From Planctomycetaceae bacterium (lineage in GTDB: Bacteria > Planctomycetota > Planctomycetia > Pirellulales > Pirellulaceae): a DNA stretch of 7,883 nt. The stretch covers positions 1 to 7,883 of the forward strand of contig NYXM01000191.1 of the NCBI GenBank assembly GCA_002685655.1, read 5' to 3'. The translations under genes were made by a program, and so were the position numbers. The first letter of the stretch is position 1. Each line of letters starts with the position of its first letter. The notes under the pieces are model-generated. The model saw only the letters and a program-made list of their open reading frames with translations. It was not told the origin of the DNA and ran no database searches. This document shows positions 7,003-7,883 of this stretch, one piece after another.

Positions 7003-7788
7003 ATGACAACGGCAGTTCAACCAGAAGCTCGCAAAGACGGACGCGTCGAAATCGAAGACGCAGCCCAAAGACCCGAGAATTCCGGTGATCTGAGAATTCT
7101 CGTCCGCCGCAGTTCAGCGAGTGACTCAAATGAGGTCTTAGACGCCCGCCCCTTGGACGTATCGGTTAGCGGCATGAAGCTATCGACCTCGGGCCCACTT
7201 GTGTTTGGTGAACCTGTCGAACTGCAATTCCAGTCGACCGAGTTGGACATTGATTTTGCCATGGACGCAGAGGTACGGTGGATTCGCCAAGGTGACGGTG
7301 ATGAAGCCTGGCTTTTTGGTTGTGCATTCGCAACTCAACTCATCATTGACGACGTGGACAGGCTCGCCACCGCTGGTGGTGTCGACCGGCGCCAATGGCC
7401 TCGGAGTGATACCAAAATGCAGACAATGGTGCAATTGGCTTGTAATCCGAGTCCATTTTGTGCGACTTTGCTTGACTATTCCGCCGCGGGCCTTCGCTTT
7501 GCGTCCGACGATGCAGTCGAGCCAAATCAGCCGATCAGAATCTTGCTCGACGATGGCCACGGCGAGGTGTTGGAGATAAGGGCCGTAAGCCAGTGGAAGA
7601 TGTCATATGAGTCAGGCTATTTGGTTGGTTGCGAAGTCGGTGGGAAGCACCGAAGCGTGTTCGAGAGGTGGAGGCGGGGGCTATCCAAGGTCAAACCCCA
7701 AGACTCACACGGACGACGGGTGCTGAGCGTCAAAGGTTGCGTCATTGTCGCATCTCTACTGGCCTTGATCTGGTGGATTAGCTGGTGA
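7003..7788 (+). CDS. Tandem PilZ-domain protein with C-terminal membrane anchor
   Basis: This 261-residue protein has two PilZ domains, the fold that binds cyclic di-GMP. Domain 2 (about 126-214) has the full signature: R130-QWP-R134 (RxxxR), then D158-Y-S-A-A-G163 (DxSxxG) at normal spacing, ending YLVGCEV. Domain 1 (about 28-112) has DVSVSG (52-57) and the closing WLFGCAF. Its only RxxxR (RILVR, 31-35) falls inside the first strand, not in the loop before it, so ligand binding by this copy is doubtful. After a basic segment (FERWRRGLSKVKP), residues 245-261 form one hydrophobic helix (VIVASLLALIWWISW) ending at the C-terminus, so the protein is probably tail-anchored with its domains in the cytoplasm. 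ATG 7003 is preferred over the adjacent GTG 7000; neither has a strong Shine-Dalgarno site. An eight-codon frame from ATG 6977 ends at 7003, overlapping this start as TGATG. No partner gene is visible; the effector process is unknown. Confidence 0.91.
   Translation: MTTAVQPEARKDGRVEIEDAAQRPENSGDLRILVRRSSASDSNEVLDARPLDVSVSGMKLSTSGPLVFGEPVELQFQSTELDIDFAMDAEVRWIRQGDGDEAWLFGCAFATQLIIDDVDRLATAGGVDRRQWPRSDTKMQTMVQLACNPSPFCATLLDYSAAGLRFASDDAVEPNQPIRILLDDGHGEVLEIRAVSQWKMSYESGYLVGCEVGGKHRSVFERWRRGLSKVKPQDSHGRRVLSVKGCVIVASLLALIWWISW
7074..7102. repeat. 9-bp perfect inverted repeat inside the PilZ gene
   Basis: CGAGAATTC (7074-7082) and GAATTCTCG (7094-7102) are exact reverse complements separated by 11 bases. 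Because the arms contain GAATTC, the 8-mer GAGAATTC also occurs as a direct repeat (7075-7082 and 7092-7099). The element covers codons 24-34, before PilZ domain 1. It could form an mRNA hairpin about 70 bases after the start or be an intragenic operator; it may equally be chance. Confidence 0.4.
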
Positions 7789-7883
7789 GGATCGGCCCTA
7801 GGCTGCGCCAAAGTTAGTATTGCTTGAGCTGGGCGATCGTTCGGGTTTTGTTTACGCTTTTCTATTCCGACAGGGCGATGCGA

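Noticed and set aside
7846..7866. T-rich stretch after the PilZ gene, considered as its terminator
   Set aside because: The preceding sequence offers only a three-base-pair stem (CGA/TCG), too weak to call an intrinsic terminator.
7862..7883. Minus-strand frame reading RIALSE then a TAG stop at the right edge, possibly the end of a convergent gene
   Set aside because: Six codons are too few to support a gene; it would need sequence to the right of the window.

Overview
The window looks like chromosomal DNA from a planctomycete, probably a Pirellulales-type bacterium. Three things suggest this: a Tat-exported DUF1501 protein, a long exported protein that sandwiches planctomycete-style beta repeats (motifs like GDxVxVxYxD and SGVFxxxV) between TPR blocks, and start codons often without a strong Shine-Dalgarno site. 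GC content is in the fifties by eye (not counted). No rRNA, tRNA, CRISPR array, insertion sequence or prophage gene is visible.

Layout. Bases 1-6199 carry three genes, all on the minus strand and read right to left: a DUF1501 protein (6199-4946), a TPR/beta-repeat/TPR exported protein (4797-2455), and a second large exported helical-repeat protein (2455 to beyond base 1). The last gene is cut by the left edge: 818 codons are open with no stop. The stop of the middle gene and the start of the last overlap as TAATG, so these two are almost certainly one translationally coupled unit. The DUF1501 gene lies 148 bp upstream and may or may not share the transcript.

Bases 6200-7002 form an unusually long stretch (about 800 bp) without a convincing gene. 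It holds a few small palindromes and one weak candidate on the minus strand: a GTG start with an excellent AAAGGAG site, followed by a 162-codon frame interrupted once by TAA. This could be a small gene, a decayed gene, or chance.

Bases 7003-7788 on the plus strand encode a 261-residue protein with two tandem PilZ domains and a hydrophobic C-terminal tail. It is probably a c-di-GMP-responsive protein anchored in the inner membrane. Bases 7789-7883 carry nothing I can assign.

How the genes may work together: the coupled TPR pair are both predicted to be exported and built from protein-interaction repeats, so a shared envelope scaffold or assembly is the simplest reading. The DUF1501 protein is also exported, but by the Tat route. 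The PilZ gene is transcribed away from the others and nothing in the sequence ties it to them. I see no clear novel defence or mobile system. The most unusual items are the interrupted beta-repeat protein and its coupled partner, and the tail-anchored double PilZ protein.
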